From NCBI GenBank assembly GCA_029948255.1, contig JALIZF010001881.1, positions 372,001-436,000 on the forward strand: 64,000 nt of DNA, read 5' to 3'. Origin of the DNA: Telmatactis stephensoni (taxonomy: Eukaryota > Cnidaria > Anthozoa > Actiniaria > Isophelliidae). How positions within the stretch are numbered: the stretch's first letter is position 1; every line of letters starts with the position of its first letter. Shown one piece after another: positions 24,594 to 37,600 of this stretch. Made by a program: the position numbers and the translations under genes. Below the pieces are notes generated by a model. It made no database searches. It was not told the origin of the DNA and was given only the letters and a program-made list of their open reading frames with translations.

Positions 24594-24691
24594 TAGAAAA
24601 CAAAACACAAATAACTGACAGTGTCAATTTAGCTAAAAAGAAACATAATCTATATCTTCTTTTCTAGTCTATTTAAATACACCACGATGTC

Positions 24692-27600
24692 ATGATTGCC
24701 CTGTTGACGTCAGCAGCAACTTTATTGTGTCTTGCCAATCATGTGATAAACTTCACTGAGGCCACATGCTTCACTTCCCGCAAAGACCTTATCCTACAAG
24801 ATCACGTGATCTTTTCTCTGATTCTTCCACACATTGGTGACTGTTGGCAGACATGTAAGCAGGACGCTCGATGCCAAAGTCTAAACTACTTTGTGAAAAG
24901 TCTTCTTTGTGAGATCAACAACAGAACCATAGACCACGCACCCAAAGATGTAATCTATTTAGCAAATACTGCCTACTTTGATAACCCTTATCGAGGTGAG
25001 CAAAAAGGGACTTATAAAAATAGGCAAATAAAAGGTTTGTGTAGAAGTATTATAACCTCCATTAGGGCACATCCTTTGAAGAAGACAATGTAAAGAGCAG
25101 ACGGCTACAACCGCCATTCACGGTGTCACCTCGGCAAAAAGCTCGTATTTCGTCAAGATTTACAGTATAATAACAAATTATAATTAAATCTTTTTTGAAA
25201 GATGTTCAAAGGTACAAAAATGATAATTTACTTTACTTTAAACTGAAGGGGCATCGATGAAAGCAGTTTATCACTTTCAAGAATGTTTTCACTGTTCAAT
25301 TTTTAGATCATCATCTTCGTTTCAGACAGCTTTCAAATGATATCATTTGTTTTTATATCGAGAACTCTGACGAAATGCGAGGTTTTCTCGGACTTGGTGA
25401 CACCGCAAACCTTTGTGAAAACCTTAAAAGTCCTCAAAGACCGTTACAAAATTGATACACTTCAACAGTAACTTTATAAAGTTGCAACTTCACTCACTCT
25501 AATTTTAGATATATCCTTTCCCCCTATGTAATGTTGTACCAGAAGTTAACCCATGTTGTAGTCGAGAGAGAGGTATCTGAAAGTGATTGATGAGCCATTA
25601 ACTAAAAACGCACGAATTTTCAAATTTATCTTAAGGGCATTTTTTTCCTAGACTAAGAATAGTTTTTGAGTTAAGTATCTGAACCAGAGAGTAATCTATT
25701 TAATGTGCAACAATGCTTCACAAAGACCTACAGACAATAGAGTTATGGGAGGAAAGCGAGTCCGTAGGCCTGGAAGCGCAGAACGCGCGCGCGCGTATAA
25801 GTGACCGAGGGAGGGTGGGAGGGCTAAATAGGGGTACCAGGCATAGTATGTGCCCGTTCACGCACTAATCGGAAATCCGAGAAAAACCCATCTCATAATA
25901 CGACATATACTATATATATCTATATATGTATGTGCAGTTGAAATGAGGCACAAGGTACACTAAGAAGCGACAGTGGTTAACGTGCTAATATCTAGCGGGG
26001 GTCAGTTGTTTTCCGGATCAGCGGTCATTTAGTCTAACGAGCCAAATATGCGGCCCCCCTAGAAGAGAATGTGCTTCATCCAAACCCTTAACCGCATTCG
26101 CCGCTCAACCGACAAGTGATTGGGTTGGATTGTTCTCGCTTATTATATAGTCTTTGTTACGCATGATTGCATATTAAATAGGAAAGAAATTTATTGGAGT
26201 ATCGCTAGTTATGATCCGTAATTTTAATATATTATCTCTTGAATAAATAAATCAAAAATAATGTCGTTTGAATATCGACTGGCAACGGTAAATGCGGCTA
26301 TTGAATTAAATTTTGATAATAAATACCACCAATATCTAAAATAATTGAATTAGTTTTGATGTTAAGGACGATAAAGATTTGGTGCATTATTGACGCGAAG
26401 CGAGCAAGTTAAAACTTTCGCCAAAAGTCGCTTAAATTATGCCGGAGTCACCTTGTTTATCTCGATTGACAGTTGCTGTAGGTAAAACAGACAAAGTGCC
26501 AGCGGAATCCTGTGCTGAGATACTAAAGGTTGTTGGAAACGTCAGCGGTCGCTTCTGGCTCATTGACCATGCGCATTCAGGCTTGCCATTTCAAGCATAC
26601 TGCAACATGACAACCCTAGGTAATAATAGCAAAACTTTTAAAACAGTACTAGTATGGATATGGATATGGCTGTGGATATGTCCATGTGGATGTGAATGTT
26701 GATGTGGATGTGCGGCGTGCCGGCGTGCCGATGTGCCAATGTGGATGTCACGATGTGCCGCTGTGCATGTGCATGTGCCGTTGTGAATCTGAATGTGTTG
26801 ATGTTGATGTAACGTTTTGGATTTGAATTTGCTGATGTGGATGCGAAGATGTGGATCTAAATGTGCCGATGTATAGATTTGGATGTAAATGTGGATATGG
26901 ATGTGGCGATGTGAATGTGGACTAATGGGAATATTGACGTTGTTCTTTTCTCTCAATTTTTTCGCATATAATGGCGACTCCACGATTATCCTTCAGAAGG
27001 GGTGCAGCGTTATAAAAATCGGAAACCGCGAGGAAATTTAGCATTTTGGAAAACAATTTAGAAGAAAAAGGTCCAAAGTTGTTTCTGGAGGAAATGCAAA
27101 CACTCGTAACCTCTCCCATAAATGCGCCAATGTTATATTCAAATTTCTTTGCAATTATAAGCCATTAATGATTGAATGTACATTTCTTTCATTTTATTAT
27201 TTATGCTTTGAAGCGATCACGTCCGCGAAATCTGGCACATGCGCAGGCATTTGACCACGGTGTTGTGTCAATATTGATGTGGCGATGTGGCTGTGTCGAG
27301 GATATGCATGTGAATAATGATCGGGACCCGGTTAAACGAAGGTTGGATAAATTCAGTTATCCACCGGATAAGAGTTATCCACTGTATAGATTTTGTATAG
27401 ATTTTATCCGCTGGATAAGGATTTATCCGCTGGATAGCGCTATTCACCTTTCGTTTCGTACAACCGGCCCCTGGACATAGAGGAATTAGTTTAAGATGTT
27501 CTTCAATTCTCTTTAAAAGAATAAGATCATTTATTTTTCTTATATTCACTTAGTATATGCAATTGTGAGTGATCAATAATACCACATTTCTGTTGGCATT

Positions 27601-28810
27601 CTATGATTTATGATTTGAAGGTATTATACCTTTTCTTGTTCATGCAGTTAAATAATTGGTAAACAATATCTTTTACAGATTTTAGTGTATGTTACAACTC
27701 CAACTACTGTCAGAATGGTGGAACCTGTATGGAACAGGGAGATACTTATACATGTCGATGTCAGTTGAGCGAATTCGTTGGAAACCACTGTGAAATTAGT
27801 AAGTATCACGTCTCTATTAGAGAAAAGGTAAAGTTGGTTGGTCAGTCGGTCAGTAGGTTGGTTGGTAGATTGGCGAGTTTATGGGTTAGGTAGATAGTGG
27901 TTGCGTAGTGGGTTACTTGACTTAAGTTTAGTTGGTTACGGTGGATTAATCTATTAGTTACTTAGTAGGTTAGTGTCTTAAATGTTTAATTTGTTTGATG
28001 GTTTAATTTGATATTGATCAATTTGTTTTTGTTTTAAAGGCTTACTAATAGTAATGATTTTATATTTCCATAGAGTGTCCATCGTCAGCTTTGGGAATGA
28101 AGTCTGGGAAGATTCCAAACTCTGCTATAACTGCTTCCTCTGTCTGGGGCAGCGGTCATGAACCCTGGCGAGCCCGACTCCATAACTACCCTGCCATGCC
28201 ATACGTTTACAGTAAGGATACAGCTTCTTGGTCGGCCAGGACCAATCAAGCAGGAGAATACCTACAAATCGATCTTGGTGCCATGACGTATGTCACCATG
28301 GTAGCAACCCAAGGAAGACCATACACCACTAACCAATACGTCACAAAGTACAAGTTATCTTATAAAAACAGCAACAACATCTTTGTGGAATATCATGTAA
28401 ATGGTGTGGTGAAGGTGAGAACTGTAATGAATGTAATTGTTTTCCCTATTACAGTGGCACTCATAGGAAGTACTTCCGTACGCGACCCCCTCGGAACCAG
28501 CCAGATGTTTGCCTACAGACATGTCTGTACGTTTATGGGAGGTTAAAAACGTAGAGTTTGTTAGGAGAAGGGACCAGTTGCCGTCAGTTTATGGGAGCTG
28601 ATCGTTCCGTTTCACACTCATATGAAAACCATTTCTACTCCCCACTTTTTTCTGTCTTACTAGGTTTTCCAAGGAAATACAGATATGGATACAGTTGTAT
28701 CCCATCGTCTTCCTAAAGAGATCAAGACTCAATACATACGATTTGTTGTCGTGCAATGGGATAACCACATCTCAATGAGAGCAGAAATATATGGATGCCT
28801 AGTATCATAA
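24692..28810 (+). CDS. Gene D, type I: secreted PAN, fibrinogen-like module, EGF, F5/8C protein
   Basis: Five exons: 24692-24995, 26482-26619, 27679-27798, 28074-28414, 28664-28810; 1050 nt, 349 residues. The domain order equals gene B. The PAN exon differs from that of gene B at only a handful of residues (for example CWQTCKQ for CWQTCEQ). The EGF exon has the full spacing CRCQLSEF. The F5/8C exon is nearly that of gene B except in the short loops (PYVYSKDTAS, RPYTTNQY). The second intron holds a GATGTG minisatellite and transposon remains; the first intron has about 1.1 kb of sequence that is missing from gene B. Secretion is predicted from the signal peptide. Confidence 0.87.
26640..26930 (+). 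repeat. GATGTG/GATATG-type minisatellite in gene D intron 2
   Basis: Degenerate hexamer units (ATGGAT, GTGGAT, GTGCCG). The same intron holds a very short tract in gene B (about 12455-12498) and a longer one in gene F (about 47375-47800). Confidence 0.85.
26980..27065. mobile_element. Degenerate copy of the hAT-like MITE
   Basis: CCACGATTATCCTTCAGAAGGGGTGCA and the GGAAACCGCGAGGA tract correspond to the element at 28829-28987. Confidence 0.5.
27322..27477. mobile_element. MITE with GGGACCCGGTT/AACCGGCCCC ends
   Basis: Imperfect inverted ends and internal repeats of GGATAAxxxTTATCC type. The GGGGCCGGTTGTACGAAA end resembles a MITE type I recall as widespread in marine invertebrate genomes. 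Confidence 0.55.
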
Positions 28811-28828
28811 AAAATTAAAACAGATTAC

Positions 28829-28987
28829 CAGGGGCGGATCCAGGATTATCTTCAGGAGGGGTGCACCTCTTCAGGAGGGGGTGCACCGCCATATAGATTG
28901 GAAACTGCCGAGAGGATATTTTGGAAAAATATTGAAAAAAAAAGGATTCAAACTCGTCTCAGGATTCCTCCCTTTCATCCGCCCCTG
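28829..28987. mobile_element. 159-bp hAT-like MITE 3' of gene D
   Basis: Ends CAGGGGCGGATCC and CCGCCCCTG with GATTAC repeated directly at 28823-28828 and 28988-28993. The corresponding place after gene B (about 13795) is uninterrupted. The CAGGGGCGG end is typical of hAT-type elements, which usually make 8-bp duplications, so the superfamily is tentative. Confidence 0.75.
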
Positions 28988-29100
28988 GATTACCATGTTT
29001 ATAAAATAGTGTTCAAGTCTTTTTGATTTTAAGTCAGACGTTTCGAGGTGCGTCTCTCAGCCAGCATCAATACTCTCTCCCCCCTGAGTGTTGGAAGGTG

Positions 29101-29106
29101 AATAAA
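29101..29106 (+). terminator. Poly(A) signal candidate of gene D
   Basis: AATAAAGATCCTT, equivalent to the motif after gene B. Confidence 0.5.
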
Positions 29107-29439
29107 GATCCTTCATCTAAAGATTAAGGAGCAACTTCGTGCGTTAGGTTGCTGTCTTTGGAGTGACACAAAATTATAAGTCGTCCTTGGAGTGGCGATC
29201 AACACGAGTACTTAATTTACTCTTGGAGCTTCTGAGAATTGTATCAGTGTTACGCATTGGCCGATGATAACTATGTAATATTCTATTAACTGGCCTGGAG
29301 CTTTCTTCAAAACATCAAAGGAATCGCACTTGATCTGCTCATACTCGGCACATTTGGCTTGGTCTATGAATGAAACTTTGGTTTAGAAGCATTCTGTATC
29401 AAAATAAACGATTTAATTGTTACTTTTATGTGATTTTGA

Positions 29440-29760
29440 GAATTCGTAATTTGGGGCGCAATACATTTCTTACTAAAGAATGAATTTGTGGAATCGTTAA
29501 TATCTTTGCAAAAATATATCTTTTGGCTAAAAATTTCTTGGACACATGGAGCTTTACTTGCTCTTTACAAGGATATACATTAATTTTACTCAGGAATGTG
29601 AAATCTGCTGATGTTTTGGTGACCCATAGAGTGACACCAACCACGAAGTGCCATACATTTCTTACTGAAAGAATGAGCAGTTAAAATGTCGATATCTTTG
29701 CAACAAAAACTCATTTCAATTCAAACTTTTGCAGAGTTACATAGTTTTATGTGCTCTTTT
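29440..29760. repeat. Degenerate two-copy tandem repeat of about 210 bp
   Basis: CATTTCTTACTAAAGAATGA and ATATCTTTGCAA recur about 200 bp later as CATTTCTTACTGAAAGAATGA and ATATCTTTGCAA. Confidence 0.5.
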
Positions 29761-29837
29761 GAGTGAATGACATTTGATTTCTCTCAGGGCTCTGGAAATT
29801 TTTCAATGACGTAAGTGAAAGCCAAGAATAGTCCAGT

Positions 29838-29990
29838 TCCAAGATATGCTTCAACTGCCACATACAAAGAATCCAGAACGAGGCTACGTGCTAAAACTTT
29901 TGTCTTGTTACGAATGACTGAGCTTTATTCTCGTAGCCTCATCTTGTTACTTTTGTATGTGGCAAGTGAAGTGTATCTCGGAAGTCGGCT
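29838..29990. repeat. Inverted repeat, MITE-like
   Basis: CTTCAACTGCCACATACAAA with GAGGCTACG at the left; CGTAGCCTC and TTTGTATGTGGCAAGTGAAG at the right. Confidence 0.55.
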
Positions 29991-30104
29991 ATTGTCTTTA
30001 TTCATCTGTATCTGGACACTTTTGGCTGCCACAATCTTGGCTGATTAGGTTACTTTGACAATTCGACATTTTAAACAAATTGGATCAAGAAAAGAACATT
30101 AGCT

Positions 30105-30300
30105 TTTTCCAGGTTTACCGTTTGTAATTCAAAGCTTTTTTGTCATAAAGAATAGGTAGCTCACTAGAATTCGCATGTTGACTCGAGTAAAGAGGTATTT
30201 GAAACCACGCTACGAAAACTGCTTTCAATCCCGGTTGCAATCTTACCCGCGGACCACGTTTTATGACAAAAAAGCTTTGAATTACAAACGGTAAACCTGT
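30105..30300. repeat. Fold-back segment inverted relative to unit 1
   Basis: GGTTTACCGTTTGTAATTCAAAG at the left returns inverted at the right end. Between them lies the reverse complement of unit 1 sequence 14727-14855 (CTCACTAGAATTCGCATG against CATGCGAATTCTAGTGAG). Confidence 0.7.
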
Positions 30301-31173
30301 ATAAGGTCAGAGCAAGTTGAATTTGAATAATCGTGAGGGATTTTTGTGGTTTTATAACTTTAGTAATTTCTTTCCATGCTCCCTTTCGGGTACGTCGCGT
30401 AGGCTTGATACCGACAATGTTTATTGAAATAGATGTATATTTCAAGTTGGGATATGCGACAATAACGAGCGAAAAAGGACTTTATTGGAGTAAACATGGC
30501 GAATTATTTGACGATCGCTGAAGCCTTGAACGTTCTTACCATGCAAAGCCAATCCACCACACATTAACGCGATGACAGCAATGATGTTCATTACCATTTT
30601 TAGCTCATTCTGAATGTACGATGTTCTAGTCCTTTTTCCAACTTAAGCCTGATATTTATTTTGATGTTTCTCCATCTGCATTGTCTTCGATTGAATTAAA
30701 AAATTATCCACAAACTCTAGCGGTAGGTAGACTGTTTCCGTATTTCGGTACTAATTCGAACATAACTTTTTGAAGAATTATGAGATTGCCAATCAATGTC
30801 AATAAGAGCTATTTAGTTTATTTAAGCCATACTGGCTTATCGTGATCTCCAATTAAGTATCTAATCAAATTACATCACATCAAGTCAATGCAAAGAAAAT
30901 TTCATTTGCAATGTCATAAGAAAGGGTGTATTAGTGGTATCAACAAGATGCCATGCATGGTCATATTTGAAATAAAAAACTAAAGTCACATGAGAAAGAA
31001 TATATTATTACTCCTTGTATACTTTTATAAAGTTGTTATTTCAGTCTTCAAAAAAAGTGTTAATTATTCCTGCTTCACCCGAACACCTGCTACACTGTTA
31101 CACATTTGCCATGTAACACAACATAATTGTTTACTTTTTACTTTTTTTATTCCGTTTTCTTGAAAACATTTTC

Positions 31174-31205
31174 GTTAGGGTTAGGGTTTTAGGGGTTAGG
31201 GTTAT
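31174..31205 (+). repeat. Interstitial telomeric repeat (TTAGGG)
   Basis: Several TTAGGG units, some imperfect, between CTTGAAAACA and ACTTAATTCTA. Unit 1 has the same flanks without the repeat (about 15275-15300). Confidence 0.8.
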
Positions 31206-31474
31206 ACTTAATTCTACTTAATTAATTCTAACTCTTTGAAAAGAAAAATTTATATCTGAAATCTAAATTAGATGGATCCATACATAGTTAATGATCTATT
31301 AACTATGATCCATATACCTGTTTCAAAATACGTAGACGGTCTGAGATCTGAATCTCAATCTCAATCTGAACGAGACGGAATCGAAGGAAAATGTTCATTG
31401 GTTCGAAATCTTTAGATTAATTGAGAAGTCGTGTTAATTGAGGCTTGCATCTCAGGGGTTGTTTATGAAGGCAA

Positions 31475-31570
31475 ATTGTCCCTGGTAGCCGGGATAACTC
31501 TTTCCTTTTTTTTTTCCCCGGGGACAAAAAACAAAAGATCGAGTTAGCCCGGCTACCGGCCAGGGACAAC
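31475..31570. repeat. Hairpin just upstream of gene E promoter
   Basis: TTGTCCCTGGTAGCCGGG is mirrored by AGCCCGGCTACC...GGGACAAC. Paralogous to 15512-15608. Confidence 0.65.
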
Positions 31571-31594
31571 TCACCTTTAAGCAACCCATTGAAC

Positions 31595-31602
31595 TATAAT
31601 AA
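31595..31602 (+). promoter_or_regulatory. Putative TATA box of gene E
   Basis: TATAATAA in CATTGAACTATAATAACTTTTC, about 90 bp before the ATG, equivalent to 15637 in gene C. Confidence 0.45.
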
Positions 31603-31685
31603 CTTTTCACAACAATCGTCTAACTCGGAGCAGCCAAAAATTAACCAAGTTGGTATCCAAAAAGGATTTCACCGACGGACTCATT

Positions 31686-34600
31686 ATGGGACCCGCTCTA
31701 GTCTTTCTACTTACGTCGCTACTACGTTTTGCATTGGCTTCTTTCACCAAATGTCCTTCGACGTACCAACAAAAGAACTTTGTCTTTCGAAACAACATCT
31801 TCGCGTCATTATTAGTTCAAAACGAAAAAGAGTGCACCAAGAAATGCACGTCCAACATGGATTGCTTCAGTGTCAACTATTACAAGAAGAAGAAACTGTG
31901 CGAGCTGAACAAGGCAACTCATCTCTCAAGTCCTGTCGATTTAGTGTACGACGAGGAAGGGACTTATATCAAGTTAAAGGAACAAGATGTTTGCAGTGAC
32001 AAATATTGCAGTACGGGCAAAATATGTGTGATAATCAAACCAACTTATGAGGAAATCTGTAGAGGTAGGTGAAATATAATAAATCAAACAAATATTTTTC
32101 AATAGACGACATTTGCTTGTTTTAAGTTTTCCCTCACAATACTCCTATGGGACATGAGATTCGTTTTTGAGACGCTTCGCTAATCAAGGAATGACGAAAG
32201 TATGAAAGTCACTTCAAAAAACGTTTTTTTCTCCAAAAGGCTTGTATTGGGAATTCAAATATAAGACAAATAAATATAAGCTCAATTGGAACTTTTAAGT
32301 CACTACCGACATCAAATATTCTATTAAATATTCTATAGAAAAAACACTGGAACTCACATACTAATTTTTGCCGAGAGAGAAAATAGAGCCGACAAAATCC
32401 TCGTGATAGAGGACAGAACAACATATCGAACAAACTAAGTTCACATATGGCCAAAACCAGGGGTTGAACACGGGCAGAAGAAGTGAAAGTCGAGTGATTA
32501 ACCACTACGGCTTTCTCACCATTTATTCATGAATCAATCGATGCATCAAAACATCGAATAATATACAATAGGACGAATTAAAGATTCATGGGAGGCATAA
32601 ATGACATTTAAGTAGGCGGTAAAACGGGACTCTTTTACAGCGACCTTCGTGTTTTCAACAATATTCATCAATTGTGAAGTACTTTTATAGGTAGCTTAAT
32701 AAACAGGCTCGTAACATGGTATATGGGATCAGGGATCAAGCCCAAAATTATGGCCAGGATCAGGGATCATGATCAGAGGCCAGGGCTCAGGGATCAAATG
32801 GGTGGGATCGAGGATCAGGGACATTGGGTCAGGATCAGGGATCAGCTCAGTTTTTTGCACCAAGGATCAGGAATCAAAAATTTCTAAAAATATGGGCTCA
32901 GGGATCAAAATGTCCGTAAAAACCCGGGATCGGCGAGACTAAAATGTACCATGTTACGAGCCTGTAATAAATGTTGCGTTTGATTTCTGCATGCTAAACG
33001 TTATCATTGACATAATTATGACGTCATAACAGATGGTAACATTTCTCGAGGGATGACTGGAATAGATTCTGGAAGATATTTGGAATGATGTTCTCTAACA
33101 TTTAACAATTTAGCAAAGTGACAATTTATATGGCTGAGTTATTCTCTACTTTCACATTCCCCATAATGCCTCTGTTTTTTGGGGGGTAGTTATTGTAATG
33201 CTAATCAAATCAGTTGTTATTAAAATCAAATACATTTGAATTACAATAACTACCCCCCAAAAACAGAGGGCATTATGGGGAATGTGAAAGTAGAGAATAA
33301 ACGATTTCTTATTTTATGATGACGTCATAGAAGTCATAGAAGCATATAGAAGCAATGGAAAGCAATAAAATGACGTCGTCATGATTATTCATGACGAATA
33401 ATAGATGCTTCTAATGAACGAAGCTGAGCATTTTGGTCTACGGTCTTTATTAGAAATATTTTAGATTACGTCTTTGATTAAACTATTCCTAATATTCCTC
33501 ATGCTTGTGTTATCTACAAGATTAGCTCTGCGATTACTCGTGTCAAGGCCTTTAATTAAGCCAGCATGAGTCTAGGTTTAGGTTTTCTATCGATCCATCT
33601 ATCTTTCGTCGTCGTCGAGAATCTGCATGAAAACGAAGCAAGCATGAAAACGAGGCAACGCACGTTTTGCATTCGAGCTTTCTGAGCAAAACATGCAGTA
33701 TTTTCACGAGTCAGGGACGTTTAGTAACTTAAACTCCACTATAAATGCAGTCATTGCGTTAAAGCAGCTTCAAGTGAGTCTCAATAAAGGTAAAATTTAA
33801 GCCTCCTCATTTGAAATTTACAAATCGACGATATTTCCACGAGTACTTTTTTTTTAGTTTATTTTGAAAGAGCACCTAAGTGTTTCAATCAAACATATCA
33901 AATTTGTTAAAAAAATGGAATATTTGCGCGCAAATAGGATTTTTATGTTTTCTCTTGGCTGTATTTATTTTAAAAATAAAATAGCCCCTTAGCCCACAGC
34001 CATAACACTCCAAACTTGGGTGTGTTGAGTTATTGCCTTGCCCAGCAAACGAGCTTCAGGAAAATTAAAGCAGCAGCACATCTTAATAGTTTTGTGTGGC
34101 ACAGCCAAGGGAAAACATAAATGACATCTTTGGAACCTACGAAAAAAATTGATTTTTTTCGACTTGAGGAGACATCTTTTGTTGGGAGTCACGGTACAAA
34201 AGTCAAGAAATATATGTAGGTATTTTTTAGTCTTTATATCCAAAGTGTTAATGCCATTACGTAGAATATACCATTATATTGGCTATTATTTATGCGAATG
34301 TAGTTTGTGTTTAAGGTTGGTGCCTACTAATGGGAAGGTAATTTTTTTGGCCAAAAACCACATGGGTATCAAAGAACCCATCATAGGGAGCTAGAATCCA
34401 AGGAAAAAATTGGGGGTCACCGTGCATATTAATGAGTTACACGCCATCAAATGTTGCAAAATCTGCCTATTCTAGAGGCCCAAAGAAAAAATCATAAATA
34501 CCCCATATTTTGAAAAAATGTCCAACTTTTTTTACTAAAACGTTCACAACACAATTCTCTTACTTGTCAATGCCATACGAAATATGAAAAACCAGAATAA

Positions 34601-37600
34601 CATTTTTTTTTCAATGACTTTTTACTGGTTTTAGACCTGTTTTGGTTCATGACCGCCAAATGAAAAGTCCAATTTTTGCAATCAAGTTTCAATTTTAAAT
34701 TCATAAAAGTATTTTAAAATAGTAGGTTAATCTCCACTTTACAATTTACAGAAATAAAAAATAGGGGTATCCGTGCGATTTAGAAAGTTATTTGCCGATA
34801 AACGCGCGAAAACTGATCAGAATTCGCGAAAATGATCAAAAATTGCCTAGCCCTCCCCGGAAAGTAGAGCGAATTACAATGCATTGTGGGAAATTTTCAA
34901 GATGGCGGCGAAAACAGATCGTTTCTGGTAGAAATGGTAGTCAAAACAGGCGTTGTAACTCAGGTTCTATTTATCAACTGTGAATTTCATTCAAACACAG
35001 GAGAGGCTAAATGGTTTTCCTTTAATTCTGTAAGTTTATTTTTTCAAAAAGTCGTAAAAAGGTCTTGCTTTTACGATTGCTTTACCGACAAAAATTCAGT
35101 GTTTTTGCATGCGCAGAAAGCAGTGCGCGTGGACAATAGTAGGCACCAACCTTAAGTATAGTATAAAGAACGAGAGAGAGTGTTTTATCGGATATAAAGA
35201 TCCGAGCCGTAGGCGAGGATCTTTATACCGATAAAACACGATCTCGAGTTCTTTATACGGCTTAAAAAACTCCAACACATATTAGAGTAGTTCTCTAAAA
35301 GAAATTCAAAAATATCTTCATTTATCTTGGAGAAAATCGAGGTTAAAGTTGATGTAAATTAGGCCGAATCTTTATCAGATATAAAGACACTCGTCACGGT
35401 GGCGATTTTCATTGTGTTTGCCTTATGAATTATTAATGAGTTTTTTAAGTATATATTATCACTTCCGGTGACGCTATTTTTGCCTCAAAAACTCGCAAAC
35501 CGGCATCCATTCAACTCTGATTATCTCAAAAAAGGGCTTTAAATTTCACTCCAGAAAATAGTAGTTCGAATGATCCTTCTTAAACATTTTCAATAGTAAT
35601 CATAGCTACCTTAAAACTGCAAGGAAAGTTTTCAAAGTGTTGGCGGGCGTCAAATTTCCGTCAAAGAGTAATCAGACAATCAGCATCGCGATGGACGCGG
35701 ACGTACGGACGGAAGTGACGTATACTTCAGGCATGAAAAATCAACTCGATGGGTTATCATTTTTTCTAAAGTATGGGGCTCCGATCGCGCATGAGCTCCG
35801 CTATAATAATAATCACCTTTCGATTCTATTTAACCTCTTATGAATATTCTATCTCTGTACGTCTCTCTGTCTCTCTGTCTCTCTGTCTCTGTCTCTGTCT
35901 CTGTCTCTGTCTCTGTCTCTGTCTCTGTCTCTGTCTCTGTCTCTGTCTCTGTCTCTGTCTCTGTCTCTGTCTCTGTCTCTGTCTCTGTCTCTGTCTCTGT
36001 CTCTGTCTCTGTCTCTGTCTCTGTCTCTTGTTGTAAAATTCATAAATAGTATGCCGGTAGATAAGGCCACTGGATTAGATGATATATCTTGTCGCCTTTT
36101 GAAGGAAGCGGCACCGGTAATCGCTCCTTCCATTGCCAGAATGGTAAACAGATCGCTGGCCACAGGTGTTTTTCCCTGTGGCTGGAAGAGAGCTAAGGTG
36201 ATCCCTCTTTTTAAGGCTGATAACCGTGATGATCCAAATAATTATAGGCCAATATCCATACTCCCAATTTTATCTAAAATTTGTGAGAGGGCTGTCTATA
36301 AACAGATCTATGGGTACTTTACAGATCATAACCTGTTCACTAAGCATCAGTCAGGCTTTCTTCCATTACATTCCACTCTCACTGCTCTGTTAGAAGCTAC
36401 TAATGAGTGGTATGTAAATATGGACAAAGGCCTAACTAATCTTGTAATTTCCTTAGATTTAGCAAAGGCCTTTGATACGGTGTCGCACAGTATATTGATT
36501 TCAAAATTGAATTGTTATGGTGTCAGCGGAAAAGCCTTGGATTTTTTTAGGTCGTACCTAAGTGACAGAACTCAGTGCTGTGCTGTTGATACCTTTATAT
36601 CAGAGCCTAGGATGGTCTCTTGTGGTGTCCCACAGGGGTCTATTTTGGGACCACTTCTCTTTATTATATATGTTAATGACATGCCAAGTTGTCTCAACTA
36701 CACTGAACCACGCTTTTATGCAGACGACACCTTACTGACCCTGTCCTCTAAATCTCCTACAGATCTTCTTAAGAGGATCAATTCTGATCTCCAAGGTATC
36801 TGTAGTTGGTTATTGGCTAACAGGCTCAGTTTGAATGTCCTCAAGTCTGAATATCTGGCAATTGGCTCACAATTTAAAATCTCAAATCTAGGTGGTTTTG
36901 CTCCGATAAAAATCAATGGTTTCGATCTTAAAAGAGTATTTTCTCTTAAACATCTCGGCGTTCATATTGATCAAAACTTAAATTGGGATGCTCACCTGGA
37001 TAACATATGTAAGAAAGTAAAACAGACTATCTATGGTTTGAAACAAGCACGGAACTTAGTTCCTCTCGATACCCTTGTCACCATGTACAAAGCATTTACG
37101 CAGCCTATATTCGATTACTGTGACCTTGTTTGGAGCAATCTAAACAAAGGACAAATTGATCGTCTGCAAAAACTTCAGAATAGGGCTGCTCGTATTATTA
37201 CTAGACAAGGGTATGATGTGAGGTCTTTTGACATCCTACAGCAGTTAAAGTGGGACTGTTTGGCTGTAAGACGCGACAAAAGACTTTGTCTATTGATGTA
37301 TGACGTCTTACAGGGAAACAGCCCTGCCTATCTACGAGAACTTTTTGATAAAGCTAAGGATTCAAATGGTTATAAAGCAATGCTCAGGGATAGTAGTAAA
37401 TTAGAAATTAAGCACGTACCAAAGACAGATTTCTTTAAAAGCAGTTTCTCGTACAGAGGAGCTATAGCGTGGAATTCACTTCCACCTGAAGTGAGATCCT
37501 CAACTACCAGAAACAGCTTTAAGAGAAATCTTGATAAGTGGCTATCTGACAGTGCTCCATAACTTGTTCTTTTGTCTTTGAGTAACTATTGTTTCCTTAA

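Larger units (their letters stand above)
34140..35640. repeat. Old dispersed repeat, related to about 55220-55510, split by the TTAA element
   Basis: GTCACGGTACAAAAGTCAAGAAAT and TAGAATATACC on the left, then GGTGAC...CTATTTTTGCC, AAACCGGCATCCATTCAA on the right of the insertion, recur in the same order at 55220-55510 without the insertion. Confidence 0.6.

Noticed and set aside
26591..26983. Minus-strand ORF rich in His-Ile
   Set aside because: It is the translation of the GATGTG minisatellite in the intron of gene D. The ORFs at 47357-47859 have the same cause.
31589..31999. 136-codon ORF overlapping the first exon of gene E
   Set aside because: It is another frame of the PAN exon. The exon frame aligns with gene C and has the signal peptide and Cys pattern.
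34792..35155. Two ORFs conserved with 61109-61472
   Set aside because: The conservation is explained by the two nearly identical TTAA elements. The frames lack protein features.
35773..36163. Long ORFs of repeated CL, SV or DR residues
   Set aside because: They are reading frames of the CTCTGT microsatellite and carry no start context or domain. The same holds for 37702-38019.
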